Part shown: in pieces, positions 62,685 through 64,000 of the stretch
Position numbering within the stretch: position 1 is the first letter of the stretch
How the letters are laid out: each line of letters opens with the position of its first letter
Assembly (NCBI RefSeq): GCF_009707705.1
Contig: NZ_WLYX01000001.1
Coordinates: forward strand, 1,674,001 to 1,738,000
DNA: 64,000 nucleotides
Source: Paludibacterium denitrificans
Lineage (GTDB): Bacteria; Pseudomonadota; Gammaproteobacteria; Burkholderiales; Chromobacteriaceae
Direction: 5' to 3'
Notes under the pieces: generated by a model
What the model saw: only the letters and a program-made list of their open reading frames with translations
Told to the model about the DNA's origin: nothing
The model's database searches: none
Made by a program: the position numbers and the translations under genes

Positions 62685-63818
62685 TCAGGCGCCTGTCATG
62701 ACGCCAAACAACCGGCCGATGCCGAAGGTGACGCTCGCCGCCGGGAGGCCGATAAGCAACTGGCGCAGTCCGGACAGCAGCGGGTGGCGGCCGGTGAACA
62801 CGGTGATCAGCGCGCCGAGTAAAAACAGCCCGCTGCTGGCCGCAATCATGCTGGCCGACACGATATGTTGTGGCGCCACCAGAAATACCGGTAGCGCCGG
62901 AATCAGCGCACCGAGCAGAAACACCGCAAATGACGAGGCCGCCGCCCGCCCGGGCCGAGCCGCCCAGATCATCCGGGTTGATGCCCAGTTCTTCCCGCAC
63001 CAGCGTATCCAGGCTGCTGTGCGAGTCCTGCATCACCCGGCTGGCGATGGTGTCGGCTTCCTCGGCGCTGAATCCCTTGGCCTGGTAGATCAGTGCCAGT
63101 TCTTCCTTTTCCTCGTGCGGCGCGTTGACCAGTTCTTCCGCTTCCGCCGCGATCTGCTGTTCCATCAGCTCGCGCGAGCTTTGTACCGAAATCCATTCGC
63201 CCATCGCCATCGAGCACGCCCCGGCCAGCGTGCTTAAGCCAGCGCGGCGGTGAGCAGGGCCGAAGGCGACGTGCTGGCGCCAGCCACCCCCATGATCAGG
63301 CAAAAGGTGGAAACCAGCCCGTCATTGGCACCCAGCACCATGGCCCGCAGCGTATTGCCGCCGCCGGCACCATGGCGGCCTTCCAGCCGGGCATAGCGCG
63401 CGCCGTCCCAGCCGCCGCTGGCGTGGCTGGCCAGTTGTGACAGCAGGCGCGCGTGCGAGCGCTCCTGTGCGGGCAGATCGGTGTGGTCGGTTTCCGGTTG
63501 TTGGTCGTAGATGTGGCGGTTGAGGGCTTCGCTTGATGCCACGGTGGGCAAGATCAGGCGCGCGCCAAAGCGTTTGGCCGCCCAGATCAGCAGCCGCACG
63601 CGCCAGCGTAATCTGGGGCGTTGCCGGGTACCACCAGCGTGTTCGATGCGGCGTTGCCAGAAATCGGCGTGGGCTTCTTCGACCTTGGCGAGCCGTGAGT
63701 AGAGTTCGGCCAACTCCGGCTGGTTTTCCGCCTGTGCCATGACGCGGTACAGCGCGGCGCCTTCCTGTTCATTTTGCAGGTTGCTGCGATAGCGACGCAG
63801 GTCGGCACGTTGACTCAT
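62685..63818 (-). CDS. VIT/CCC1-family iron or manganese transporter with N-terminal ferritin-like domain (two breaks)
   Basis: About 375 residues. The first 60 (RSNLQNEQEGAALYRVMAQA, then LAELYSRLAKVEEAHADFWQ) form a rubrerythrin-like helix pair with E-x-x-x and E-x-x-H metal ligands. The membrane part reads RAMVLGANDGLVSTFCLIMG, TLAGACSMAMGEWISVQSS and the end GIGRLFGVMTGA. GCTTAAGC at 63234 interrupts AALAGTLAGA. Another break near 62950 (SARAAAASSFAVFLLG) is a small indel in a G/C-rich run. The fusion resembles MbfA, a membrane iron exporter; the ion is inferred. Confidence 0.8.
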
Positions 63819-63907
63819 GGCTCGGTTCCGGTTGGGCAAGGGGGCTGGCTCTAATCATAGGCCAGCCTTGGCCCGCAGCGGAACGGTATCGACGGAGGGT
63901 GACGGGA

Positions 63908-64000
63908 TCAGGCCGGAGCCAGTGCGCCCCAGTGCGTGTTGCTGGCGGGGGTGGTGTTCAGCGCCGGGCGGCTGAAGAAGCGCTGACTGCGCTCCAGCAC
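63908..64000 (-). CDS. 3' end of an unidentified gene
   Basis: Thirty codons run from the window edge to a TGA at 63908 on the minus strand, reading VLERSQRFFSRPALNTTPAS then NTHWGALAPA. The codon use is like that of neighbours. Too short to name. The gap to the VIT-family gene (63819-63907) shows nothing. Confidence 0.45.
   Translation of the reverse strand: MLERSQRFFSRPALNTTPASNTHWGALAPA

Overview
The window looks like chromosomal DNA of a free-living betaproteobacterium, most likely order Neisseriales in the Chromobacterium/Vogesella neighbourhood. This rests on the gene order mnmG-rsmG-parA-parB-atpI-atpBEFHAGDC-glmU-glmS, about 60% GC, and the general accessory repertoire. The genus cannot be fixed from the sequence alone.

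Layout. 1-3.8 kb (minus strand): an EAL phosphodiesterase cut by the window edge, a Tim44-like membrane protein, the tRNA methyltransferase trmO and an ornithine-lipid-type acyltransferase. 3.9-8.1 kb: mnmG, rsmG, parA and parB with 4-bp overlaps or very short gaps. 8.2-15.2 kb: the complete ATP synthase operon with its own promoter and terminator. 15.2-18.6 kb: glmU and glmS. 18.589-35.946 kb: a 17.4-kb island starting 19 bp after the glmS stop codon. It is bounded by inverted Tn7-type ends but holds no recognisable tns genes. Its cargo is a 2-hydroxyacid dehydrogenase, a TetR/HPP pair, a VgrG-effector-immunity module, an IS1182-type element, a fragment of an integron cassette array with four attC-like sites, an IS21-type element and a bacterial ubiquitin-like conjugation operon. 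36-46 kb: a TonB copper-type receptor, a family-87 glycosyltransferase, hflK-hflC, an NRAMP-like transporter, terC and uppP. 46-50 kb: an arsRCDA-acr3 arsenic operon on the minus strand. 50-64 kb: housekeeping and stress genes (HxlR/flavodoxin pair, mnmH/selD, a P-type ATPase, a YejK-like protein, LysR/azoR, hemF, a glutathione S-transferase, a patatin, a VIT-family protein).

Two genome-scale signals stand out. (1) The decamer GTTGGCCGAA occurs about 32 times, 15 on one strand and 17 on the other, in genes and in gaps. It is absent from the 17.4-kb island, which is how a DNA uptake sequence behaves. (2) Most broken genes break at one of two short motifs. Where homology predicts GCCGGC, the sequence usually reads GCTTAAGC, GCTTAGC, GTAAGGC or similar, or lacks 4 bases. 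Where CCTGG/CCAGG is predicted, one base is often lost or gained. In the entries these are called 'GCCGGC scars' and 'CCWGG indels'. They are probably systematic read errors at methylated sites, so the many apparent pseudogenes, including atpA, atpG, glmU, glmS, parA and parB, are probably intact in the cell. Coordinates for such genes span the whole restored gene.

Functional links: parAB (chromosome segregation) sits beside the ATP synthase; selD supplies selenophosphate to the adjacent mnmH; arsD, arsA and acr3 form an arsenite chaperone-pump system; the ubiquitin-like operon is a candidate defence module carried as island cargo.
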